This document shows, piece by piece, positions 1-5,600 of a stretch of 25,389 nucleotides of DNA; position 1 is the first letter of the stretch; every line of letters begins with the position of its first letter. Made by a program: the position numbers and the translations under genes. Source of the stretch: a virus; the IMG/VR virus record IMGVR_UViG_3300046820_000576, positions 1-25,389 of that record; one strand, written 5' to 3'. The notes beneath the pieces were generated by a model, which was not told the DNA's origin, did not search any database, and saw only the letters and a list, made by a program, of their open reading frames with translations.

Positions 1-98
1 TTGATGAATATTCTGATCATGGTGGTGGATCCACTCTGGAAGATTATCCTGAGATTAAACATTCCGAATATTATTTTGATACAGAAAGAAACAAATGA
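1..98 (+). CDS. C-terminal end of an unidentified protein (5' partial)
   Basis: An open frame (frame 3) enters from the left edge and ends at the TGA at 96-98. It codes for about 31 visible residues that are acidic and Tyr/Gly-rich, ending in ERNK. The stop overlaps the ATG of the next gene (ATGA at 95-98), the same translational-coupling arrangement used throughout this window, which supports it as real. Too little is visible to assign a family. The reading is sound as the tail of an upstream gene in the same operon, but function is unknown. Confidence 0.6.
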   Translation, partial: DEYSDHGGGSTLEDYPEIKHSEYYFDTERNK

Positions 99-472
99 CA
101 AAAGTATTTACAGACGTGGCAGTATTCTTAAAGGCATGTGGTCAAGAGTATCCATCAGTTCCACAATCAGATGTTTCTGATCTGGCACAGTTATACAAGA
201 AATTGATTGACGAAGAATATGAAGAGTTTCTCGAAGCATATTATGCCAATGATGATGCTGAGCAACTTGATGCATGTTTCGACATGATTTGGGTCATTGT
301 TGGATATATGAAGTCTCGAGGGTGGGACTGCGAAGCTGCATGGGACGAGGGTGCTTATTCTAATCTTGCAAAGATTGACAAGGTTACAGGAAAGGTTATT
401 CGTCGCGAAGATGGTAAGATCCTTAAGCCAGAGGGTTGGAAGACACCTAACTTTAAGAAATTTACTGCTTGA
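95..472 (+). CDS. MazG/HisE-like nucleoside triphosphate pyrophosphohydrolase
   Basis: 125-aa all-alpha NTP-PPase-type protein. Such enzymes hydrolyse (d)NTPs or related nucleotides to monophosphate and pyrophosphate and are common in phage nucleotide-metabolism cassettes. The metal-binding signature is visible as the EExxE cluster around E40/E41/E44, followed by E56, D59 and D63 on the next helix. The C-terminal part, with a SNLAKID stretch and a GKVIRREDGKILKPEGW stretch, matches the phosphoribosyl-ATP pyrophosphohydrolase-like phage family rather than cellular MazG. Length is normal for that family. The start overlaps the upstream stop (ATGA). It is followed directly by the promoter of the HAD nucleotidase gene. 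Substrate cannot be told from sequence. Confidence 0.75.
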   Translation: MTKVFTDVAVFLKACGQEYPSVPQSDVSDLAQLYKKLIDEEYEEFLEAYYANDDAEQLDACFDMIWVIVGYMKSRGWDCEAAWDEGAYSNLAKIDKVTGKVIRREDGKILKPEGWKTPNFKKFTA

Positions 473-497
473 CATTTAATCAAAAACAGAGTATAAT
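469..497 (+). promoter_or_regulatory. Consensus sigma70 promoter giving a probable leaderless mRNA
   Basis: TTGACA at 469-474 and TATAAT at 492-497 are separated by exactly 17 bp, so both hexamers are perfect. The expected transcription start, about 7 nt after the -10 box, falls on the ATG at 504. No Shine-Dalgarno sequence lies before that ATG. The same architecture recurs at 7598-7626 with the first 15 bases identical (TTGACATTTAATCAA). This is likely a host-RNA-polymerase early promoter. Confidence 0.85.
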
Positions 498-503
498 TAT
501 ACT

Positions 504-1007
504 ATGACTGATATTACACTTTACTTAGATATGGATGGAGTTCTTGCGGACTTTATGAAAGCGTATACCAAATACGACCCACACAAAGAAGATCGCAAGA
601 AATTTCGTGACTCTGTTATGAGCTACAAAATTTTTGAAGATTTGGATTTTATGTCAGATACTCAAGAATTGCTGAACCACGTAAGTAAATTGCGTGGTGT
701 TGATGTTCAGATTCTCACATCAATGGGAACACATGACCCTATTCAGGGTAACGAAGCTAAGCGACAAAAAATTGTTTGGTTGAATAAACATAATATTCCA
801 TACAAACCAAACTTTGTAAGAAGTAAAGAAGAGAAAGCACAGTACGCAACACCAACATCAATTCTTATTGATGACTCTATTGGTTGTATTTCTCCATTTA
901 TTCGAGCAGGTGGTCAGGGTATCTTACACGTACATGCTTCTGACACAATCAAGCTACTTGATTCCATCATATTACAATTACGTGCACTAAAAGCGTTGCG
1001 ACAATGA
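504..1007 (+). CDS. HAD-superfamily 5'(3')-deoxyribonucleotidase-like phosphatase
   Basis: 167 aa. The N-terminal motif LYLDMDGVLADF gives the HAD nucleophile D9 and acid/base D11. Motif II is the ILTSMG segment near residue 71, and the acidic motif is LIDDS near residue 122. This is the layout of the small phage/bacterial NT5C-like deoxynucleotidases that dephosphorylate dNMPs. Length fits. The gene follows a nucleotide pyrophosphohydrolase, suggesting a nucleotide-pool module. The ATG at 504 lies only 7 nt after a perfect -10 box with no Shine-Dalgarno, so it is probably translated from a leaderless transcript. The stop overlaps the next start (ATGATTG at 1004). Substrate is inferred from family only. 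Confidence 0.8.
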   Translation: MTDITLYLDMDGVLADFMKAYTKYDPHKEDRKKFRDSVMSYKIFEDLDFMSDTQELLNHVSKLRGVDVQILTSMGTHDPIQGNEAKRQKIVWLNKHNIPYKPNFVRSKEEKAQYATPTSILIDDSIGCISPFIRAGGQGILHVHASDTIKLLDSIILQLRALKALRQ

Positions 1008-1288
1008 TTGATATTTTCTTAAACACACTTGGATGGATTAAAGATGACTGGAGCAGTAATCGTTTTCGTTTTATTGTTGAGTTGTTGGCTTGGGCTATTA
1101 GTATTGGCTGTTCGATCACCATGGCTCTTACTGTTCCCAACCCTCCGCTACTTATTCTCTATCCTATCTGGATCTCTGGTTGTGCTATGTATGCTTGGGC
1201 TGCTTATACTCGGAAATCGTTTGGCATGTTGGCTAACTACATGCTTCTGGTGACAATTGACTTTGTTGGTTTGATCAGGATGTTATGA
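1004..1288 (+). CDS. Small conserved integral membrane protein
   Basis: 94 aa with about three hydrophobic segments (roughly residues 22-43, 48-68 and 75-92) separated by short loops rich in Pro, Trp and Tyr. The N-terminal 20 residues are amphipathic and contain a KDDWSSN stretch. It looks like a conserved phage membrane-protein family in T4-like phages. A distant resemblance to PnuC-type small transporters is possible, but I cannot support it from the sequence. It overlaps the HAD gene at its start and the next gene at its stop, so it is translationally coupled within the nucleotide/accessory operon. Function unknown. Confidence 0.6.
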   Translation: MIDIFLNTLGWIKDDWSSNRFRFIVELLAWAISIGCSITMALTVPNPPLLILYPIWISGCAMYAWAAYTRKSFGMLANYMLLVTIDFVGLIRML

Positions 1289-1536
1289 TGAAATTAAACA
1301 CTAAACAAATATTCCCACCTGCACCAGCAGTGATGCCGATCCAATATGTTAAACCGATCTCATATGAGTTTCGTGTTGCTGAGACTGTAGACGAACATGG
1401 TAAAGTCATGAAAGTTTCGTTACAGATTCAAATATGGGAACATGACGAGAATGGGTTTGGTACTGTGGCACAAGTTTGGACTGATGTTCCAAGACATAAA
1501 TTTGATAAACATGGAAGTATGTTACCTACATTTTAA
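1285..1536 (+). CDS. Hypothetical protein, 83 aa
   Basis: Not recognised. It is a soluble, mixed-composition protein with a Pro-rich N terminus (IFPPAPAVMP) and alternating hydrophobic/charged residues in the middle (VSLQIQIW), suggesting a small beta domain. The start overlaps the preceding stop (ATGATG at 1285; an ATG at 1288 is an alternative). The gene is followed after 2 nt by the next one. Retention in a compact overlapping operon argues it is expressed. Confidence 0.5.
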   Translation: MMKLNTKQIFPPAPAVMPIQYVKPISYEFRVAETVDEHGKVMKVSLQIQIWEHDENGFGTVAQVWTDVPRHKFDKHGSMLPTF

Positions 1537-1538
1537 TT

Positions 1539-2078
1539 ATGAATATTTTTTATTTGCACCACGACACTAAGATCTGCGCACAGATGCATGTTGATAAACA
1601 TTGTGTCAAAATGATTCTAGAGTATGCTCAACTACTTTCCACTGCACATCGTTACCTTGATGGTCGAGAAGCAGTAGTCCCAAACGCCAATGGTAGAAAA
1701 ATGAAACGATGGATTCTTGACGACCATCGCGAATCAGTTCTATATAAAGCCACTCACATTAATCATCCATCGGCAGTATGGGCACGTAAGTCCCTTGAGA
1801 ATTATCAGTGGCTTTACAACATGTTCCGTGATTTGATTACAGAATACACTTATCGTTACGGTAAAGATCACAAGTGTGCCAATCTATTATCTGAATTGCA
1901 GTATCCTCCGAATAATATTCCTAAAAATATTCCATTCTCACAACCTACTCCAGCAATGCCAGATGACTTTAAAGTAGCTGGCGATTCGATCAAGTCTTAT
2001 CACAATTATTATAATGGTGCCAAGACTAGAATGTTTTCTTGGAAAAATAGACAGGTGCCTTCTTTCATCGCTAAATAG
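1539..2078 (+). CDS. Conserved phage protein with His/Cys-rich DKHCVKMILE motif
   Basis: 179 aa. The N terminus (MNIFYLHHD, CAQMHVDKHCVKMILEYAQLLSTAHR) belongs to a family I recognise from T4-like phages of marine bacteria, usually annotated as hypothetical. The cluster of His and Cys residues (H7, H8, C13, H17, H21, C22) could bind metal. A second His-rich stretch, ATHINHPSAVW, follows in the middle, and the C terminus is basic. Some small pyrimidine-dimer glycosylase families have similarly spaced His/Asp/Lys residues, but I cannot confirm that link. It lies 2 nt after the previous gene. Family membership is fairly sure, function is not. Confidence 0.6.
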   Translation: MNIFYLHHDTKICAQMHVDKHCVKMILEYAQLLSTAHRYLDGREAVVPNANGRKMKRWILDDHRESVLYKATHINHPSAVWARKSLENYQWLYNMFRDLITEYTYRYGKDHKCANLLSELQYPPNNIPKNIPFSQPTPAMPDDFKVAGDSIKSYHNYYNGAKTRMFSWKNRQVPSFIAK

Positions 2079-2094
2079 AAATGAAGGAGTTATT

Positions 2095-2343
2095 ATGCCA
2101 ACATATACATTTAGAAACAAAGATACTGGTGAACAGTTTGATGAGTTCATGGGTATCTCTGCTCGTGAAGAATATCTGAAACAAAATCCCCATCTAGAAA
2201 CACTTATCACTGGAACTCCAGCAACTATTGATCCAGTTCGACTAGGTATAACTAAATCTGATTCTGGATTTAAGGAGGTTCTGCAAAGAATACATGAGAA
2301 AACAGCTGGAAGTCAATTAAACAAAACAACTAGACAACTATAA
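2095..2343 (+). CDS. FmdB-like small protein lacking the zinc-ribbon cysteines
   Basis: 82 aa from the ATG at 2095, chosen because AAGGAG precedes it at the right distance. An in-frame start at 2014 lies deep inside the previous gene and has no such site. The N terminus MPTYTFRNKDTGEQFDEFM resembles phage FmdB-type putative regulatory proteins, which often have a CxxC zinc ribbon. No cysteine is present here. The sequence ISAREEYLKQNPHLE follows. A CTAAATA motif just upstream (2071-2077), resembling the candidate late promoters elsewhere in this window, could drive it. Function unknown. Confidence 0.6.
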   Translation: MPTYTFRNKDTGEQFDEFMGISAREEYLKQNPHLETLITGTPATIDPVRLGITKSDSGFKEVLQRIHEKTAGSQLNKTTRQL

Positions 2344-2356
2344 TAAAGGATTGTGA

Positions 2357-3124
2357 ATGGCTCGTAAAGCTCCAATTAAAACAGTTGATAATGAACATAT
2401 TGAGACAAAAAATCCAAGACCTATTAGTAATTCGTTGAAGATTAGATTAGATGATTTAAAAACATTCGACCCTCTTACTGAAAATCAAAAATTATTTTTT
2501 GAAGCGTATAAGCGTGGTGATTATTTTGTAGCACTACATGGTGTAGCTGGAACAGGTAAAACTTTCTGTGCTTTATATAAAGCAATTGAGGAAGTTCTTG
2601 ATAAGTCAAATCCATTTGATAAGATTATCGTAGTTCGTTCAGCAGTTCAATCTCGTGAGATCGGACATCTTCCTGGAGACGTTAATGAGAAGATGGAAAT
2701 TTATGAACAGCCATATCGTCAGATTTGCGAAACATTATTTGGACGCAAAGACGCATGGGATAGATTAGAAGAACAACATCATATCTCGTTTATCTCAACA
2801 TCGTTCATTCGAGGTATGTCTTTCGATAATGCTATCATCATCGTTGATGAGATGCAGAATTTAACATATGAAGAGATCGACACAGTTATGACTCGTGTTG
2901 GTCATATGTCAAAGATTATTTGGTGCGGAGACTACCGTCAAACTGATCTAAATAAACGTAAGAGTGATGTTAGTGGAATTTTAAAGTTCTTTGACATCGC
3001 ACAACATATGCGTGCATTTACCCGTATCGAGTTTACTGTTGATGATATTGTTCGTTCTTCATTAGTGAAGGATTATATTTTAGCTAAACTAAGATACGAA
3101 GACTTCGAGGACAATAAGAAATGA
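2357..3124 (+). CDS. phoH: PhoH-like P-loop ATPase
   Basis: 255 aa. Walker A is GVAGTGKT at residues 62-69 and Walker B is AIIIVDEMQN with D164/E165. The RSAVQSREIGHLPG segment and the IWCGDYRQTDL segment after Walker B are typical of the PhoH family, an RNA-helicase-like SF1-fold ATPase common in marine and freshwater phages. Length is that of a single PhoH domain plus a short N-terminal extension. The start is preceded by AAAGGA. The stop overlaps the endolysin start (ATGA at 3121). Its role in infection is not established. The link to phosphate stress is known for some bacterial homologues only. Confidence 0.93.
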   Translation: MARKAPIKTVDNEHIETKNPRPISNSLKIRLDDLKTFDPLTENQKLFFEAYKRGDYFVALHGVAGTGKTFCALYKAIEEVLDKSNPFDKIIVVRSAVQSREIGHLPGDVNEKMEIYEQPYRQICETLFGRKDAWDRLEEQHHISFISTSFIRGMSFDNAIIIVDEMQNLTYEEIDTVMTRVGHMSKIIWCGDYRQTDLNKRKSDVSGILKFFDIAQHMRAFTRIEFTVDDIVRSSLVKDYILAKLRYEDFEDNKK

Positions 3125-3741
3125 TAACAGTAGAACAGTTTAGTCACCTGTTTCCTAGAAACACTGACCCACAGGGTTGGGTTGATTCTATGAACGAGGT
3201 GTTCCCAACATATGACATTAATACACCACAACGAATAGCTGCCTTTCTTGCGCAGTGTGGTCATGAGTCTGGTGGTTGGACAGTATTTGAAGAAAATCTT
3301 AACTATTCAGCTAAAGGTTTGAATAGTATTTTCAAGAAGTATTTTCCTACACTTGAATCAGCATTACCTTATGAGCGTAAGCCAGAAATGATTGCCAATA
3401 AGATTTACTGCAATCGTATGGGTAATGGTAGTCCAGAATCTGGAGATGGTTGGAGATTCCGTGGTCGTGGCCCGATTCAATTAACTGGTCGTAGCAATTA
3501 TACTCAGTTCGCTAAAGATATGTTTGAGAACTGGGAAGAAGTTGTTGAGAATCCAGATTGGGTAACTTACGACAAAGACTTTGCTCTTATGTCCGCCATT
3601 TGGTTCTGGAATAAAAATGGTTTGAACAAAGAAGCAGACGCTGGCGATATTAAAACTATGACTCGTAAAATCAATGGTGGATACATTGGTTTGGAGGATA
3701 GAATAAAACATTACAATGAAGCAATACATTTACTGACATAA
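3121..3741 (+). CDS. GH19 chitinase-like endolysin
   Basis: 206 aa, a single glycoside hydrolase family 19 domain that hydrolyses peptidoglycan (or chitin-like) beta-1,4 glycosidic bonds at lysis. The catalytic acid is E49 in AQCGHESGGW. The second acidic residue is E57 or E58 in FEENLNYSA. The substrate-cleft motif RGRGPIQLTGRSNY spans residues 114-127. There is no signal peptide, so a holin is expected to be needed; a holin-like gene lies at 13257-13685. The stop touches the next start (TAATG). The gp5-like protein in this window carries a second, divergent GH19 domain with the same QLTGR motif. Confidence 0.92.
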   Translation: MITVEQFSHLFPRNTDPQGWVDSMNEVFPTYDINTPQRIAAFLAQCGHESGGWTVFEENLNYSAKGLNSIFKKYFPTLESALPYERKPEMIANKIYCNRMGNGSPESGDGWRFRGRGPIQLTGRSNYTQFAKDMFENWEEVVENPDWVTYDKDFALMSAIWFWNKNGLNKEADAGDIKTMTRKINGGYIGLEDRIKHYNEAIHLLT

Positions 3742-4391
3742 TGAAGAATTTTATACATCATGACTTTGCGAAATTAGAACGCATTACTACGCCAGAGGTG
3801 AGGTTATATAAAACTCCCTCTGGTAATTCTTATCCATCTGTTACTAGTGTGACAGGATTGCATACTGCTAAAGGTATCGCTGAATGGAGACGACGAGTAG
3901 GTGCTGAGGAAGCAAATAGAATTTCAACTAAAGCCAGTGCCAGAGGTACTAGGATTCACCAATACTGCGAAGATTACTTACGAGGTAATGTTTTCGAAGC
4001 AGATATGTTTGACCTTGAGATGTTTAACTCTATTAAGTTTTTACTTGATAGTATTGATAACATTCATGCGTTGGAAACTCCATTATATTCTGATCATTTA
4101 CAAGTAGCTGGAACAGTTGATTGTATCGCAGAGTTTCAGGGTAAACTTTCCGTGATAGATTTTAAGACATCAAGTCGACCAAAAGATCGCGATGATATTT
4201 ACAATTACTTTATGCAATGCGCAGCATATTCTGTTGCATTTGAAGAACGAACTGGTATTCCTATTGGTAGATTAGTAATTATTATGGCAGTTGATAATGA
4301 TGATCCAAGATGGTTCATCGAAAAGCGTGATAATTGGATCGGCGGATTTAAGAAATTGCGTTTAGATTACAAAAATCTAAAAGGTATTTGA
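3741..4391 (+). CDS. PD-(D/E)XK nuclease (Cas4/RecB-nuclease-like)
   Basis: 216 aa. The active-site pattern of the RecB/Cas4-like branch is visible: a His-containing helix (GTRIHQYCEDYL, near residues 69-80), D127 in AGTVDCI, D140-x-K142 in IDFKTS, and the QxxxY motif as Q159 and Y163. This predicts a metal-dependent DNA exonuclease or endonuclease. No cysteine cluster typical of Cas4 iron-sulfur proteins is evident. It starts immediately at the endolysin stop. The last codons overlap a TTGACA hexamer that begins a candidate promoter. In T4-like phages such proteins are usually assigned to DNA recombination or host DNA degradation, but the exact role is unknown. Confidence 0.85.
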   Translation: MKNFIHHDFAKLERITTPEVRLYKTPSGNSYPSVTSVTGLHTAKGIAEWRRRVGAEEANRISTKASARGTRIHQYCEDYLRGNVFEADMFDLEMFNSIKFLLDSIDNIHALETPLYSDHLQVAGTVDCIAEFQGKLSVIDFKTSSRPKDRDDIYNYFMQCAAYSVAFEERTGIPIGRLVIIMAVDNDDPRWFIEKRDNWIGGFKKLRLDYKNLKGI

Positions 4392-4416
4392 CAAATATTC
4401 AAAACTGGAGTAAAAT
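4388..4416 (+). promoter_or_regulatory. Candidate sigma70 promoter upstream of the tmRNA region
   Basis: TTGACA at 4388-4393 and TAAAAT at 4411-4416 are separated by 17 bp. The -35 box overlaps the stop codon of the nuclease gene. The predicted start (about 4423) falls just inside the following small ORF, so this promoter would bypass that ORF's ATG at 4418 and could instead feed the permuted tmRNA. The GGAG at 4407-4410 inside the spacer would serve that ORF from read-through transcripts. Confidence 0.55.
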
Positions 4417-4417
4417 T

Positions 4418-4618
4418 ATGTTATATGTTGATTATAATTTTGAACTAAATGATAATATAATTATATTCGATCCTGACTTAAAGTTGACTACTCAAACTAA
4501 TGAAAAGCAGTGGGGTAATCTACCAAATAGTTGGAAAGAAGGAGATATGTTTAAACTTATCACAGGTGCTAACGGTAACGTGACTTTGGTTAAAGTTACA
4601 ACTGATGGTAAGATGTAA
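4418..4618 (+). CDS. Hypothetical protein, 66 aa
   Basis: Start chosen at the ATG at 4418 because GGAG (4407-4410) lies 7 nt upstream. A TTG at 4388 is in frame but sits on the previous stop and on a promoter hexamer. The protein is small, acidic to neutral and rich in Asn and Asp, with a beta-type C terminus (GNVTLVKVTTDGK). No family recognised. The stop is immediately followed by the acceptor half of the permuted tmRNA, so the two may share a transcript. Confidence 0.5.
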   Translation: MLYVDYNFELNDNIIIFDPDLKLTTQTNEKQWGNLPNSWKEGDMFKLITGANGNVTLVKVTTDGKM

Positions 4619-4686
4619 AGAATTGTTGTAATCCCTTCAAAACGAAGGCATGTTGGACGTGGGTTCGATTCCCACCTGCTCCACCA

Positions 4687-4823
4687 AAAGAGATTTATGG
4701 AAAACTTAGTTTTATTGTTGTTGATTGTTGTACTACACGTTTATTGGATTTATTCTGTATTGACGTATGATTGGAGCGACTTTGATAATGATCAAGAACA
4801 AGCTAAGAAAGATCTTTTTTGAT
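4687..4823 (+). other. Intervening segment of the permuted tmRNA precursor
   Basis: These 137 nt lie between the encoded CCA end of the acceptor piece (4684-4686) and the mature 5' G at 4824. In known permuted tmRNAs this segment is excised by tRNA-type processing (RNase P for the 5' end, 3' nucleases), leaving two RNA pieces. Here 126 of its 137 nt are occupied by an ORF. Confidence 0.85.
4697..4822 (+). CDS. 41-aa single-span membrane protein inside the tmRNA intervening segment
   Basis: ATG at 4697 to TGA at 4820-4822. The N terminus is a strong hydrophobic segment (ENLVLLLLIVVLHVYWIYSVL, about residues 2-22), followed by an aromatic boundary and an acidic/charged tail ending KKDLF. A short GAG core lies 4 nt before the ATG, which is a weak Shine-Dalgarno. 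It starts 10 nt after the CCA end and stops 1 nt before the mature 5' end of the coding piece, so it fits the excised segment almost exactly. The TM-plus-charged-tail pattern is not what random AT-rich sequence usually gives. Function unknown. It was below the usual ORF length cutoff. Expression would compete with, or precede, tmRNA processing. Confidence 0.6.
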   Translation: MENLVLLLLIVVLHVYWIYSVLTYDWSDFDNDQEQAKKDLF

Positions 4824-4908
4824 GGGGCAGACCTGGTTTCGACAGCGTGAGATAGTGGAGACGGCAACACGGTAGGCGATGACCGTAAATCAAGCAAATC
4901 AAGTAAAC

Positions 4909-4941
4909 GCAAACGATGAAGTTTACGCATTGGCAGCTTAA
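4909..4941 (+). other. tmRNA tag-peptide reading frame
   Basis: Resume codon GCA at 4909-4911, then ten sense codons in all encoding ANDEVYALAA and a TAA stop. With the Ala carried by the charged tmRNA the added tag would be AANDEVYALAA. The E. coli tag is AANDENYALAA, so only one residue differs and the C-terminal LAA recognised by ClpX is kept. T4904 and A4905 match the conserved -5/-4 bases needed for resumption. Confidence 0.92.
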
Positions 4942-5007
4942 CCGCTGACTAGGGTTTCGGTTGGTTTCCTCGTAACAGAATAACCAACCACTTACATTAA
5001 GGAAAAT

Positions 5008-5283
5008 ATGAATATCGTACCATTAAAGAATAAAGTTTTAGTAGCTGAGAACGTAAGTGAACGTAAAACTGAATCTGGAATTATCCTAGACGGAGCTAAC
5101 TCAGTTGCTATGTCTAAAACAGCAACTGTTTTATCTATCGGTCCAGATGTAGTTGACGTTAAAGTCGGAGATGTAATTTATCTAGAATGGCCAAAGGGAC
5201 AGATGGTAAAGATCGGCGATGCACAGCGAGTTATTATTGAAGATAAGTATATTGTAGCTGTATTAGAAAAGGAGACAGTATGA
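5008..5283 (+). CDS. groES: GroES-family co-chaperonin (functional analogue of T4 gp31)
   Basis: 91 aa, the normal length of GroES. The N terminus IVPLKNKVLVAENVSERKT and the following SGIILDG correspond to the GroES N-terminal strand and mobile loop (about residues 17-31) that contacts GroEL. The VLSIGPDVVDVKVGDVIYL and KIGDAQRVIIEDKYIVAVL segments match the remaining beta-barrel. No GroEL is in the window, so it would cap host GroEL, probably to fold the major capsid protein as T4 gp31 does. AAGGA precedes the ATG. It lies 17 nt after the last tmRNA hairpin, so it may share that transcript. The stop overlaps the next start (ATGA). Confidence 0.93.
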   Translation: MNIVPLKNKVLVAENVSERKTESGIILDGANSVAMSKTATVLSIGPDVVDVKVGDVIYLEWPKGQMVKIGDAQRVIIEDKYIVAVLEKETV

Positions 5284-5495
5284 AATTTTTATTGATATTG
5301 GCATTATGTTTTGGTATTACTAGCGTATATGCTGCAGATCCAACGAAAGCTGTTCAGAATGACACTAAATCTAAATCTGTTCAGAAACAAACTGCACCTA
5401 AAAAGAATTGCGATATGTTAAAAGATAAGAACTGTAATAAAGCAGCTCCATCTGCCAACAAACCAATTCCTAAAAAGAAAAGTGAAACTAAATAG
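5280..5495 (+). CDS. Small secreted Lys-rich protein
   Basis: 71 aa with a clear Sec signal peptide: MKF, hydrophobic core LLILALCFGIT, and a probable cleavage after SVYA (residue 18). The mature part is about 53 residues, hydrophilic, very rich in Lys, with Pro/Ser/Asn and two cysteines in a CDMLKDKNC arrangement. It is probably periplasmic and largely disordered. The start overlaps the groES stop. It is followed by an exported cell-wall hydrolase, so it may act at the envelope. No family recognised. Confidence 0.65.
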   Translation: MKFLLILALCFGITSVYAADPTKAVQNDTKSKSVQKQTAPKKNCDMLKDKNCNKAAPSANKPIPKKKSETK

Positions 5496-5600
5496 TTTCA
5501 TTTCATAAATCCCAAATAAACTATAAAGACTAGCAAAAAGTCAACCTGATAGGGATCGGGGTGAGGTTAAACTCAACCCTTAACTGTAAAGGAGATAATT
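5496..5600 (+). other. Intergenic leader with hairpin
   Basis: A 105-nt gap. It contains a GGGGTGAG/CTCAACCC stem (5558-5565/5572-5579, one mismatch, loop GTTAAA). An alternative pairing, AACCT (5543-5547) with AGGTT (5564-5568), would exclude it. AAAGGAG for the next gene follows. There is no U-tract, so it is not an obvious terminator. It could be a structured leader of the SleB-type gene. Confidence 0.35.

Larger units (their letters stand above)
4621..4990 (+). ncRNA. ssrA: Circularly permuted (two-piece) tmRNA
   Basis: The 3' tRNA-like half comes first: T-stem GTGGG/CCCAC (4659-4663/4671-4675) with loop TTCGATT, acceptor strand CTGCTCC (4676-4682), then A and encoded CCA (4684-4686). 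The 5' half follows at 4824, starting GGGGCAG, which pairs fully with that acceptor strand (one G-U), then the conserved tmRNA string CTGGTTTCGAC. Helix 2 forms between 4843-4849 (CAGCGTG) and 4649-4655 (CATGTTG). The tag ORF is 4909-4941 (ANDEVYALAA, stop TAA), preceded by the conserved U-A at -5/-4. H4 (4934-4937/4944-4947) holds the stop codon in its loop. A terminal hairpin is 4959-4966/4982-4989. CCTTC/GAAGG (4634-4648) closes the acceptor piece. The outer ends are approximate. No smpB is in the window, so host SmpB is presumably used. Confidence 0.93.

Noticed and set aside
4388-4417. TTG start for the small gene at 4418-4618
   Set aside because: The TTG overlaps the previous stop codon and a TTGACA hexamer. 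The ATG at 4418 has a properly placed GGAG.
4592-4614. Weak promoter (TTGGTT, 17 bp, TAAGAT at 4609-4614) just before the tmRNA
   Set aside because: Only about half the hexamer bases match consensus and it lies in coding sequence. The site at 4388-4416 is a better candidate, though this one cannot be ruled out.
4649-4686. Possible tRNA gene ending in CCACCTGCTCCACCA
   Set aside because: There is a T-arm and acceptor strand but no anticodon or D arm upstream. The 5' acceptor strand is at 4824-4830, so this is the acceptor half of the permuted tmRNA.
4733-4930. Minus-strand ORF of 65 codons across the tmRNA
   Set aside because: It is antisense to the structured tmRNA coding piece, with no ribosome site and no recognisable protein character.
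5558-5579. Hairpin as a rho-independent terminator after the secreted-peptide gene
   Set aside because: The stem has a mismatch and is not followed by a U-run. It is immediately followed by the ribosome site of the next gene, so it is listed only as a leader hairpin.
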